Assembly: GCA_041486385.1 (NCBI GenBank) | Contig: JBGPLJ010000132.1 | Location: 1-9,023 of the forward strand | DNA: 9,023 nucleotides | Direction: 5' to 3' | Origin: JBGPLJ01 sp041486385 | GTDB taxonomy: Bacteria > Pseudomonadota > Gammaproteobacteria > Steroidobacterales > Steroidobacteraceae | Part shown: piece by piece, positions 1 through 7,073 of the stretch | Layout: each line of letters opens with the position of its first letter | How positions within the stretch are numbered: position 1 is the first letter of the stretch | Translations under genes and position numbers: made by a program | The notes under the pieces: generated by a model | Database searches by the model: none | Seen by the model: the letters and a program-made list of their open reading frames with translations, nothing else | Told to the model about the DNA's origin: nothing

Positions 1-417
1 ACGGCCCCGATCATCAGTGTTACCGCGGCCTCGATCATTAGTGTTGCCCCGGCCCTGATCATCATTGTTACCACGGCCTCGATCGTTCTGATCTTGGCCG
101 CCCGGCACGGGCCCATGGGAGACCGGCGGACGACCTTGTTCGGGCGCCGGGCGAGACGGCGGACGCTGTGCGGGGTTGTGAACCGCCGGCGGGTTGCTGA
201 CTCGGGGTTCATTTCGTTGTGGGTCGCTCGACCGCTTCCAATCACCGCCCCTTTGCTGGTGGCCCTCGTCACGCGCGTCGCGATCGCGATCCGCGTTGCC
301 ATTTCCTTGAGCTGTGGGGTTCTGTTCATTCGCCCAATGCGGCGGCGTGCCAGCAATTGCGGTTGTGCCTGCGCATGCGCAGAGCAGAACGGCGGCGGTC
401 AAGACTGAGCGGCTCAT
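1..417 (-). CDS. Exported Arg/Gly/Asn/Asp-rich repeat protein, 3' end beyond the window (possibly RcnB-like)
   Basis: An open minus-strand frame runs from an ATG at 417 to the left edge, giving 139 residues without a stop. The start is supported by an AAGGAGA ribosome binding site six bases upstream. Residues 1-22 look like a signal peptide: MSRS, a hydrophobic stretch VLTAAVLL, then Ala-Ile-Ala before Gly23 as a signal peptidase I site. The product is therefore probably periplasmic or secreted. The mature part is hydrophilic and low in complexity: an Asp/Arg/Asn-rich stretch (about 38-70), a Pro-rich stretch (71-106), then octapeptide repeats of the form D-R-G-R-G-N-T-D (about 112-139). Signal peptides followed by such Arg/Gly/Asp tracts are seen in RcnB-type periplasmic proteins, whose conserved C-terminal domain would lie off the window, so that name is only a guess. 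Function is unknown. It is divergent from the ligase gene. The plus-strand frames over the same bases are mirrors. Confidence 0.75.
   Translation of the reverse strand, partial: MSRSVLTAAVLLCACAGTTAIAGTPPHWANEQNPTAQGNGNADRDRDARDEGHQQRGGDWKRSSDPQRNEPRVSNPPAVHNPAQRPPSRPAPEQGRPPVSHGPVPGGQDQNDRGRGNNDDQGRGNTNDRGRGNTDDRGR
2..97 (-). repeat. 24-bp tandem repeat coding for an octapeptide, about 4 copies
   Basis: Units begin with CGGCC at 2, 26, 50 and 74, an exact 24-base period. A fifth unit expected at 98 is no longer recognisable. The array may continue past the left edge. Because 24 is a multiple of three, it keeps the reading frame of the minus-strand exported protein and encodes units close to D-(R/Q)-G-R-G-N-(T/N)-(D/N). 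Most differences between units are in third codon positions (for example CGT/CGG/CGC and GGT/GGC). Confidence 0.85.
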
Positions 418-667
418 TTCAGGTCTCCTTCATGGGATCGATTGGACCCCAACGAGGGATGGAGTGTGGGCACCTGAAGCTGAGCGCAACCTGAACGACC
501 CGGACTAGTCATTAAGGTATTGATAATAATGGTAAAAGTAGCACTCCATGATACTTCAAAGGCCGCCTTGCGGGTGGCCGTGGGCTATTGCGTGCGGACA
601 ACTTGAACTATCACTGCAGTCGCGCCACCTTGCGTGACACTTGGTAACTCCGATCCCGTACTTGCCG
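418..667. promoter_or_regulatory. Divergent intergenic region with AT-rich island
   Basis: This region separates the minus-strand exported protein from the plus-strand ligase and must carry the promoters of both. An AT-rich island at about 511-556 stands out from the GC-rich surroundings. It includes a small inverted repeat, AAGTA-N11-TACTT (536-556). I could not find a convincing -35/-10 pair with normal spacing for either direction, and I see no small ORF with a ribosome binding site, no RNA gene and no terminator. Treating it as a two-way control region rests mainly on its position. Confidence 0.4.
424..430 (-). promoter_or_regulatory. Ribosome binding site of the exported repeat protein
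   Basis: On the minus strand this reads AAGGAGA and ends six bases before the ATG at 417. It is a strong Shine-Dalgarno match and is what fixes the start of a gene that is otherwise cut off by the window edge. Confidence 0.8.
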
Positions 668-2368
668 ATGTCTGACAACTCCACCGCAATGTTCCGTCGC
701 GCTCGAGATTTTCTCATCGAGCATCGCTGCGACTACGTGCGCGCCTGGCGTGACTTCGCCTGGCCGCGCCTCGAGAACTTCAACTGGGCGCTCGACTGGT
801 TCGATGAGATTGCGCGCTGGAACGATCGCACGGCCCTCAGAATTGTCGGTGACAAGGGACTCGATGAGTGCATTTCTTTCGACGATCTCCGCCGCCGCTC
901 CAACAGTCTGGCGCAGCATCTTAGAGAGGTGGGACTCCGGCGTGGCGACAGGATTCTCGTCATGCTCGGTAACGTTCCCCGTCTGTGGGAATTCATGCTC
1001 GCCGCGATCAAGCTTGGCTGTCCCATCGTTCCGACCACAACACTCATGATGCCGGTGGATTTGCGCGATCGCGTGGACCGCGGCGCAGTTCGCGCCGTCG
1101 TGACCGAGCCCATGTACGCTGAACGATTCGACAGCGCAGGCGGCACGTTTCTCAGAATGTTGACGCACGGCAGTGTGGCGGGCTGGCAGACCCTGCCCGC
1201 TGCGGCTGCAGCAATGGAAGAGTTGGACCGTGAAGGCGCGACTGCCGCGACCGATCCGCTGCTCCTCTATTTCACCTCGGGTACCACGGCGAAGCCGAAA
1301 CTCGTGGTGCACACTCATGTCAGCTATCCGATCGGCCATCTTTCGACGATGTACTGGCTCGGGCTAAAGCCGGGCGACGTGCATTTGAATCTCAGCAGCC
1401 CCGGTTGGGCGAAGCACGCGTGGAGTTCGTTCTTCGCCCCTTGGAATGCCGAGGCAACGATCGTAATGCAGCAGGCAGGTCGATTTGATCCCGCGCAGCT
1501 GCTACAAGAAATTGCTCGCTGTGAAGTCACGAGCTTCTGCGCGCCGCCTACCGTTTGGCGCTCACTCATCCAGCTGCCGCTCGCTGGGACACAGGTAAAG
1601 CTTCGCGAGTTGCTGAGCGCGGGTGAGCCCCTCAATCCCGAGGTCATCAATCACGTGCGCAAGGTCTGGGGTCTTACAATTCGCGACGGCTATGGACAGA
1701 CCGAAACCACGCTGCAGATTGGCAACTTCCCGGGCCAGCCTGTAAAGCTCGGCTCCATGGGCATGCCGGCGCCGGGCTATCGCATTGATCTGCTCAACTC
1801 CGACGGCGTTCCTGCGGAGGAAGGGGAGATCTCGGTTTCGCTCGCCGAACAGCCGCTCCCTGTCATGCCAGGCTATCTCGACGATCCGGAGCGTACGCAA
1901 GCTGTCATGAGTCACGGGCACTATCACACGGGCGACATCGCTTCACGGGATGCGGACGGCTATTTCACGTATGTCGGCCGCAACGACGACGTGTTCAAGT
2001 CATCCGACTATCGCATCAGTCCCTTTGAACTCGAGAGCCTGTTGATCGAGCACGAAGCCGTCGCGGAGGCCGCGGTTGTTCCGAGCCCGGATGCGAAACG
2101 GCTCTCGGTTCCGAAAGCGTTCATTGTTCTGGCAAAAGGCCATGTGCCTTCGCGCGAGACGGCGCACTCCATACTCCGTTTCGTGCGCGCGCAATCCTCG
2201 CCCTTCAAACGCATCCGGCGGATTGAGTTTGCGGATCTGCCGAAGACACTCTCCGGCAAGATCCGCCGCGTGGAGTTGCGAACGTCCGAGCTCGGCAGGA
2301 CTGCGGGTGCGCGCCGCGTGTTCGAATACTGGGAGGAGGATTTTCCGGAGTTTTCAGGAACGACGTGA
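668..2368 (+). CDS. AMP-dependent acyl-CoA synthetase (medium/branched-chain or aryl acid CoA ligase)
   Basis: A 566-residue adenylate-forming enzyme of the acyl-CoA synthetase family. It would turn a carboxylic acid, ATP and CoA into acyl-CoA, AMP and PPi in the cytoplasm. Motifs in order: the phosphate-binding loop FTSGTTAKPK (202-211), a substrate/CoA-side segment containing SSPGWAKHAW (243-252) as in acetyl- and medium-chain ligases, the A5 motif DGYGQTET (340-347), YHTGD (419-423) with the ribose-binding Asp, the hinge/A8 region GRNDDVFKSSDYRIS (437-451), and PKTLSGKIRR (525-534) with catalytic Lys531. The length is normal. Asp447 stands where acetyl-CoA synthetase has a conserved Gly in the A8 loop. 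I chose the ATG at 668. A TTG at 641 would add nine residues, and neither start has a clear ribosome binding site. The acid is not known; the neighbouring mutase suggests a short branched acid. The stop lies 7 bp from that of the convergent regulator. Confidence 0.92.
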   Translation: MSDNSTAMFRRARDFLIEHRCDYVRAWRDFAWPRLENFNWALDWFDEIARWNDRTALRIVGDKGLDECISFDDLRRRSNSLAQHLREVGLRRGDRILVMLGNVPRLWEFMLAAIKLGCPIVPTTTLMMPVDLRDRVDRGAVRAVVTEPMYAERFDSAGGTFLRMLTHGSVAGWQTLPAAAAAMEELDREGATAATDPLLLYFTSGTTAKPKLVVHTHVSYPIGHLSTMYWLGLKPGDVHLNLSSPGWAKHAWSSFFAPWNAEATIVMQQAGRFDPAQLLQEIARCEVTSFCAPPTVWRSLIQLPLAGTQVKLRELLSAGEPLNPEVINHVRKVWGLTIRDGYGQTETTLQIGNFPGQPVKLGSMGMPAPGYRIDLLNSDGVPAEEGEISVSLAEQPLPVMPGYLDDPERTQAVMSHGHYHTGDIASRDADGYFTYVGRNDDVFKSSDYRISPFELESLLIEHEAVAEAAVVPSPDAKRLSVPKAFIVLAKGHVPSRETAHSILRFVRAQSSPFKRIRRIEFADLPKTLSGKIRRVELRTSELGRTAGARRVFEYWEEDFPEFSGTT

Positions 2369-2375
2369 AGGCGCG

Positions 2376-3482
2376 TCACCTGAGCGTCGGTTCTGCAGAG
2401 GCACCGCTCTGCGAGTGACCAGTCTTGCGGTATGCGGCGGGTGAACTGCCGGTCCAGCGCTTGAAGGCGCGATGAAAGGCGCTGGGCTCCGCAAAGCCCA
2501 GTTCGTACGCAATGTCCATGACGCTGCGGCGCGCGGCGCTCAAGTAAGTGATGGCCATGTCTCGGCGCAGGTCGTCCTTGATGTGCTGATATGACTGACC
2601 TTCGGCGTTGAGCTTGCGCCGCACGGATGCGGCCGAGGTATGCAATTCATCCGCCAAGGCAGCTTCGTCCGGCCAGTCCGCAGGCGCGAGCTGACGCAAT
2701 CGACGGCGAATGCGCGCGGTGAGGCTGCGCGCATTTTTGTATTTCACGATGATATTCTCAGGCGCCAGGCGCAGAAACTCCTTGGCCGTCGACTCGCTCT
2801 GCACCACGCGCAGGTCGAGGTAGCTGGCGTCGAATTCGATCGCGGTGCTCGGCTGCTCATAGCTCAATCGGGTACTGAACATGGTGCGATATTCCGCGCT
2901 GTGCGCGGGTTCCGGGTAGGAGAACCCGGCTTGCAGAATCGGGATGCGGCGGTTGACGAGCCAGCACGCCGTACCGTGCAGCATGACGAGCAGCGCTTCA
3001 TGGGCAAATGTCGGATTGTGGCCGTCGCGGCGTTTCTCGATGATGGTGAGGCGGGCGTGCCGTCCGTGCTCGCTCAAGGTCAGCGTGAGATCGTCGAGGA
3101 ACACATCGAAATAGCGCAGCATGCGGTCAAGTGCCGGCCGCAGTGTTCTGCAATGAACCGCACCTCGGCACAAGAGCGCGAAGCTCCCCGACTTCATGCG
3201 TCTCGAGTCCTGGCCAAAGAACTCATCGTCGAGTGTTCGGGCAATCAGGCGCCAGAGGGCGGCGTAGCGGGCTGCCGGCACGCGGGCCTGGGGCGTCAGT
3301 AGGAGGTTCGGAGCGATGCCGACAGCCTCCAGCAGCGGACCGGTGTCGAGGCCTCTCGCTCGAACTCCTTGCAGCGCCGCGTGCACGAAAGAAATCGCTA
3401 TCGTTGCCCGCTCGACCGCGGGGCGAGTGCTGCCGTGCTGTCCTGGCGCCGAATCGTCAACGTTGTATATTCGATCAGGCAT
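2376..3482 (-). CDS. AraC-family transcriptional regulator (Arabinose_bd/OruR-like N-terminal domain)
   Basis: A 368-residue regulator. The C-terminal part is an AraC/XylS DNA-binding domain with two helix-turn-helix units: the first around 273-300 (DEAALADELHTSAASVRRKL), the second around 320-345, with the typical IAYELGFAEPSAFHRAFKRWTG block. The N-terminal 250 or so residues (from TIAISFVHAALQGVRARGLD) resemble the ligand-sensing domain of OruR/ArgR-type AraC proteins, so it should bind a small effector, plausibly an acid or acyl-CoA handled by the neighbours. I chose the ATG at 3482, which gives a start normal for the family. A TTG at 3539 would extend it by 19 residues into the promoter region and over the likely -10 box. 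It is divergent from icmF with an 83-bp shared control region, the usual position for a local activator. No terminator fits between its stop and that of the ligase. Confidence 0.9.
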   Translation of the reverse strand: MPDRIYNVDDSAPGQHGSTRPAVERATIAISFVHAALQGVRARGLDTGPLLEAVGIAPNLLLTPQARVPAARYAALWRLIARTLDDEFFGQDSRRMKSGSFALLCRGAVHCRTLRPALDRMLRYFDVFLDDLTLTLSEHGRHARLTIIEKRRDGHNPTFAHEALLVMLHGTACWLVNRRIPILQAGFSYPEPAHSAEYRTMFSTRLSYEQPSTAIEFDASYLDLRVVQSESTAKEFLRLAPENIIVKYKNARSLTARIRRRLRQLAPADWPDEAALADELHTSAASVRRKLNAEGQSYQHIKDDLRRDMAITYLSAARRSVMDIAYELGFAEPSAFHRAFKRWTGSSPAAYRKTGHSQSGASAEPTLR

Positions 3483-3501
3483 GTTGAGCGGTTTGGACCT
3501 C

Positions 3502-3529
3502 TTCAGATTCAAGGTGTTGCGAGTATATT
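3502..3529 (+). promoter_or_regulatory. Predicted sigma70-type promoter of icmF
   Basis: TTCAGA (3502-3507) and TATATT (3524-3529) match the -35 (4 of 6) and -10 (5 of 6) consensus with a 16-bp spacer. Transcription would start near 3536, leaving a leader of about 30 bases that carries the icmF ribosome binding site. The weak -35 fits a promoter that needs an activator such as the divergent AraC-type protein. Prediction by eye only. Confidence 0.45.
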
Positions 3530-3532
3530 GAA
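3508..3532. promoter_or_regulatory. Inverted repeat in the araC/icmF divergent promoter (candidate operator)
   Basis: TTCAA (3508-3512) and TTGAA (3528-3532) are perfect 5-bp arms around a 15-bp spacer, so their centres are 20 bp apart, about two helical turns. The left arm directly follows the proposed icmF -35 and the right arm overlaps its -10. The position suits a regulator site, but arms this short can occur by chance, and AraC proteins often bind direct repeats instead. Confidence 0.3.
3522..3527 (-). promoter_or_regulatory. Predicted -10 box of the AraC-family gene
   Basis: The minus strand reads TATACT here (5 of 6 to TATAAT). Transcription would start near 3515, about 33 bases before the ATG at 3482. 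No good -35 lies at the right distance. The box overlaps the icmF -10 (TATATT, 3524-3529) on the opposite strand, so both promoters could not be occupied at once. Confidence 0.4.
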
Positions 3533-3550
3533 CATGCAAAGCCTTGAGGT

Positions 3551-3556
3551 GGGAGG
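3551..3556 (+). promoter_or_regulatory. Ribosome binding site of icmF
   Basis: GGGAGG ends nine bases before the ATG at 3566. It supports this start and thus an N-terminal extension of about 26 residues ahead of the B12 domain. No other in-frame ATG occurs before the domain begins. Confidence 0.7.
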
Positions 3557-3565
3557 TTACTCCAT

Positions 3566-6500
3566 ATGAACTCGTCCGCTCGGCGTGACCGGTCGATCAG
3601 CCCAACCCCGCAATCCGAATCGCCGGCTTTGCATGGCATTCCCCTGCGCTTCGTCTGTGCCACCTCCCTGTTTGACGGTCATGACGCCGCGATCAACGTC
3701 ATGCGCAGGCTGATTCAGTCGAAGGGAGCCGAGGTCATTCACCTGGGTCACAACAGATCGGTGGAAGACATCGTGCGCGCAGCTCTGCAGGAGGACGCCG
3801 ACGCTATCGCGGTGTCGTCTTATCAGGGCGGGCACAACGAGTACTTCCGCTACATGATTGACATGCTGCGCGAGCGCGGCGGCAGACATATCCACGTGTT
3901 CGGCGGCGGCGGCGGCACCATCACGCCCGAGGAAATCAAGGTGCTGATGGCGTACGGCGTCGACCGCATCTACCACCCCAATGACGGCGCGAACCTCGGG
4001 CTTACCGGCATGATCGATGATGTGATCGAGCGCGTTACAGTGGATCGCATGACGGCCCGTGCGCCGGACCGCGTCGTACTCGACGACGAAATCTCGATCG
4101 GCAAGATGCTGTCTGCGATTGAGCAGCAGGTGCTGTCGGACGCCGACATGTCCCGGATGCGCAAGGAATGGACATTGAGCGGCCGCACCACACCGGTGAT
4201 TGGTGTCACGGGGACCGGCGGCGCGGGCAAGTCTTCGGTCGTGGATGAGCTGCTGCTGAGGTTCCTCACCGCGTTTCCGGAAATGCGCGTCGCGGTGCTT
4301 GCAGTTGACCCGAGCCGGCGACGCACGGGCGGTGCACTCCTTGGCGACCGCATCCGGATGAATTCGCTGCGTTCACCGCGCGTGTATATGCGGTCCATGG
4401 CAACGCGCCGGCAAAATGCCGCGACGAGCGCGATGCTGAAAGACTGCATCGGGTTTCTGAAAGGTCAGGGCTATCACCTGGTCATCGTCGAGACGGCCGG
4501 TATCGGGCAGGCGGATTCCGAGATCGCCGATCTGGTCGACTTCCCCATTTACGTGATGACTTCGGACTACGGTGCGGCGACGCAGCTCGAGAAAATCGAC
4601 ATGCTCGACTACGCCGACATGATCGTGCTCAACAAGTTCGACCGGCGCAGTTCAGAGGACGCGCTCCGGGATGTGCGCAAGCAGTGGAAGCGCAATCACG
4701 TCAAATTCGAACTGCGCGATGAAGATGTCCCCGTGTATCCGACGATCGCGAGCCAGTTCAACGATCCGGGCGTCACCTGGGCTTTCAGCAATCTCTGTCG
4801 CCTGCTGCGGCAGAAACTGAGTCTCGCGGCCGACAAGTGGACCCCGAATGTCGACGTCCGTTTGAAGGAGCCGCGGGCGACGGTTCTGATTCCAGGGGAG
4901 CGCGTGCGCTATCTCGCCGAGATCGCCCAACAGGGACGCGGAATCAATCGCAGCGTCGAGCGTCAGGATGAAGCAGCGAACCGCGCTCAGTCCCTGTGGG
5001 AAGCGCTCAGCGAATTGGCTGATCCAAGGCTTCCTGCGCCGCTCGAACTGTATGTCGCGCAGACATTGGGTGAAACCGCGGACAAATCGCTCCTCACGCT
5101 GCGGCAGCGGTACAACGATGCACTGGGAAGTTTGACGAAGGACTCGCTCGATCTCCTGCGCCAATGGCCCGTGCGCCTGAAATCCGTCACCGACGATCAA
5201 TATCGCTACGAGGTGCGCGGACAGGAGCTGAAGGGTGACAACTACGTCGAATCGCTGTCGCATCAGAAGATTCCCAAGGTCGCGCCGCCGAACTACGAAA
5301 GCTGGGGCGAGCTCCTGCGGTTTCTCCTCAAGGAAAATCTGCCAGGCGGTTATCCCTTCACGGCGGGCATCTATCCCTACCGGCGCACTGGCGAAGATCC
5401 GATCCGCATGTTTGCGGGCGAAGGCACGCCGGAACGAACCAATCGGCGCTTTCATTACCTGAGCCGAGGTCAGAAGGCGACTCGTCTCTCTACGGCCTTC
5501 GATTCGGTTACGTTGTACGGTGAAGACCCGCACACGCGCCCGGACATTTACGGGAAGGTGGGCAACTCGGGCGTGAGCATCGCAACGCTCGACGACATGA
5601 AGAAACTCTATTCCGGCTTCGATCTGTGCGATCCCAGCACTTCCGTGTCGATGACTATCAACGGTCCGGCGCCGATGATCCTCGCGATGTTCATGAATAC
5701 GGCGATCGATCAGCAGGTGGAGCGGTACCTGCAGATCGATGCCAAGCGCTGGGCGGAGGCGCGCGCGCGGATTTCGAAGCTGCATGGCGATGGCGTCGCA
5801 CCTGCCTACGATGGCGATTTGCCGGAGGGGCATGACGGCCTCGGGCTGGGGCTGCTTGGCGCAAGTGGCGATGAGGTCGTCGATCCCGAGGTCTACGCGA
5901 AGATCAAGGCGGACACGCTCACCAAAGTGCGCGGCACGGTCCAGGCCGACATTCTGAAAGAGGATCAGGCACAGAACACCTGCATCTTTTCGACGGAATT
6001 CGCCATGCGGATGATGGGCGATATCCAGCAGACGTTCGTCGATCGCAAGGTGCGAAATTTCTACTCGGTCTCGATCAGCGGCTATCACATCGCCGAAGCC
6101 GGCGCGAATCCAATCTCACAACTCGCCTTTACGCTCGCGAACGGGCTCACCATCGTCGAGTACTATCTCGCGCGCGGCATGAAGATCGACGATTTTGCGC
6201 CGAACCTCTCGTTCTTCTTCTCGAACGGCATGGATCCGGAGTACAGCGTCATCGGCCGCGTGGCGCGGCGCATCTGGGCGCGCGCCATGCGCGAACGCTA
6301 CGGCGCCGGTCCGCGCAGCCAGATGCTCAAGTATCACGTTCAGACTTCGGGCCGGTCGCTGCACGCGCAGGAGATCCAGTTCAACGACACCCGCACGACT
6401 CTGCAGGCGTTGTATGCGCTGTTTGATAACTGCAATTCGCTGCACACCAACGCTTACGATGAGGCCATCACCACGCCTACCGAAGAGTCCGTGCGCCGCG

Positions 6501-7033
6501 CGGTGGCCATTCAATTGATCATCAATCGCGAGCTGGGTCTTAATTTCTGCGAAAACCCCTGGCAGGGCAGCTTCATCATAGAAAAGCTGACCGACGTGGT
6601 CGAGGAAGCGGTCTACAAGGAATTCGACGCGATCTCGGAACGCGGTGGCGTGCTCGGCGCGATGGATACGATGTATCAGCGCGGCAAGATTCAGAGCGAG
6701 AGTCTCTACTACGAGCACAAGAAGTTCGACGGCTCCTTGCCGTTGATCGGTGTCAATACGTTTCTGCCGCGCGACCATGGCGGGGAAATTACGACGACCA
6801 TCCAATTGATTCGCTCGACGGCAGCGGAGCGCAACCAGCAAATTGCCAACGTCGAGGCGTTTCGGGCCGCGCGCAATGCGCGAGCGCCTGAGAGCCTCGC
6901 GTCGCTGCAACGCACGGCGCGCGAGCGCGGCAATGTGTTCGAAAGCCTCCTGGAAGCGGTAAAATACAACTCCCTCGGGCAAATCAGTCACGCGTTGTAT
7001 GCAGTCGGTGGCGAATACCGGCGCAACATGTGA
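3566..7033 (+). CDS. icmF: Fused adenosylcobalamin-dependent acyl-CoA mutase (isobutyryl-CoA mutase IcmF type)
   Basis: A 1155-residue single-chain carbon-skeleton mutase; the family interconverts isobutyryl-CoA and butyryl-CoA, and some members pivalyl- and isovaleryl-CoA. Domains in order: a B12-binding domain (about 26-160) with FDGHDAA, His39 being the expected lower cobalt ligand, and the Gly-rich GGGGGTI loop (113-119); a MeaB-like G-protein chaperone domain (about 175-430) with Walker A GTGGAGKS (216-223), ETAGIGQ (309-315) and NKFD (356-359); a linker; and the mutase barrel (about 560-1155) with RMFAGEGT, STAFDSVTLYGEDP, ILKEDQAQNT and SISGYH (catalytic-type His840). Gln803 replaces the carboxylate-binding Arg of methylmalonyl-CoA mutase, which argues against methylmalonyl-CoA. 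Tyr605 (in GIYPYRR) stands where characterised IcmF proteins have Phe. A long segment at about 720-790 makes the protein larger than the usual 1060-1100 residues. It ends in tandem stops TGA TAA and heads a likely operon with the dehydrogenase. It is unrelated to the type VI secretion protein also called IcmF. Confidence 0.93.
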   Translation: MNSSARRDRSISPTPQSESPALHGIPLRFVCATSLFDGHDAAINVMRRLIQSKGAEVIHLGHNRSVEDIVRAALQEDADAIAVSSYQGGHNEYFRYMIDMLRERGGRHIHVFGGGGGTITPEEIKVLMAYGVDRIYHPNDGANLGLTGMIDDVIERVTVDRMTARAPDRVVLDDEISIGKMLSAIEQQVLSDADMSRMRKEWTLSGRTTPVIGVTGTGGAGKSSVVDELLLRFLTAFPEMRVAVLAVDPSRRRTGGALLGDRIRMNSLRSPRVYMRSMATRRQNAATSAMLKDCIGFLKGQGYHLVIVETAGIGQADSEIADLVDFPIYVMTSDYGAATQLEKIDMLDYADMIVLNKFDRRSSEDALRDVRKQWKRNHVKFELRDEDVPVYPTIASQFNDPGVTWAFSNLCRLLRQKLSLAADKWTPNVDVRLKEPRATVLIPGERVRYLAEIAQQGRGINRSVERQDEAANRAQSLWEALSELADPRLPAPLELYVAQTLGETADKSLLTLRQRYNDALGSLTKDSLDLLRQWPVRLKSVTDDQYRYEVRGQELKGDNYVESLSHQKIPKVAPPNYESWGELLRFLLKENLPGGYPFTAGIYPYRRTGEDPIRMFAGEGTPERTNRRFHYLSRGQKATRLSTAFDSVTLYGEDPHTRPDIYGKVGNSGVSIATLDDMKKLYSGFDLCDPSTSVSMTINGPAPMILAMFMNTAIDQQVERYLQIDAKRWAEARARISKLHGDGVAPAYDGDLPEGHDGLGLGLLGASGDEVVDPEVYAKIKADTLTKVRGTVQADILKEDQAQNTCIFSTEFAMRMMGDIQQTFVDRKVRNFYSVSISGYHIAEAGANPISQLAFTLANGLTIVEYYLARGMKIDDFAPNLSFFFSNGMDPEYSVIGRVARRIWARAMRERYGAGPRSQMLKYHVQTSGRSLHAQEIQFNDTRTTLQALYALFDNCNSLHTNAYDEAITTPTEESVRRAVAIQLIINRELGLNFCENPWQGSFIIEKLTDVVEEAVYKEFDAISERGGVLGAMDTMYQRGKIQSESLYYEHKKFDGSLPLIGVNTFLPRDHGGEITTTIQLIRSTAAERNQQIANVEAFRAARNARAPESLASLQRTARERGNVFESLLEAVKYNSLGQISHALYAVGGEYRRNM

Positions 7034-7073
7034 TAAGGCACCTCAAGTCCCTGCCACCCGACGATTCCTGCCC

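Noticed and set aside
2..97. The regularly spaced repeat as a CRISPR array.
   Set aside because: The 24-base units follow each other directly with no unique spacers and keep a reading frame, so this is a coding tandem repeat.
94..508. Three overlapping short plus-strand open frames near the left edge.
   Set aside because: They lie antisense to the exported repeat protein, which alone has a strong ribosome binding site, a signal peptide and an in-frame repeat. The plus frames are Arg-rich mirrors.
611..1339. A 242-residue minus-strand open frame opposite the start of the ligase.
   Set aside because: It is an antisense mirror of the ligase N-terminal part and shows no domain.
2355..2382. A hairpin between the convergent ligase and regulator genes (GTGA-N7-TCAC over both stop codons, with CAGG/CCTG further out) as a shared terminator.
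   Set aside because: The stem is only four pairs and interrupted, with no T-run on either side. Complementarity here partly follows from two facing TGA stops.
2640..3302. A 220-residue plus-strand open frame opposite the AraC-family gene.
   Set aside because: The minus strand encodes a complete regulator with two helix-turn-helix motifs. The plus frame has no motif and no ribosome binding site.
4652..6088. A 478-residue minus-strand open frame opposite icmF.
   Set aside because: It is a mirror of the icmF codon pattern in GC-rich DNA. Its translation is rich in Arg, His and Ile with no recognisable motif, while the plus strand encodes all IcmF domains without a break.
6116..6991. A 291-residue minus-strand open frame opposite the end of icmF.
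   Set aside because: It is antisense to the conserved mutase barrel, and its Arg/Ala/His-rich translation is typical of a mirror frame.
3566..7033. Annotation as methylmalonyl-CoA mutase, or as the type VI secretion protein IcmF.
   Set aside because: Gln803 replaces the Arg that holds the methylmalonyl carboxylate, and the B12/G-protein/mutase order is that of the fused isobutyryl-type enzyme. There are no membrane segments or other features of the secretion protein.
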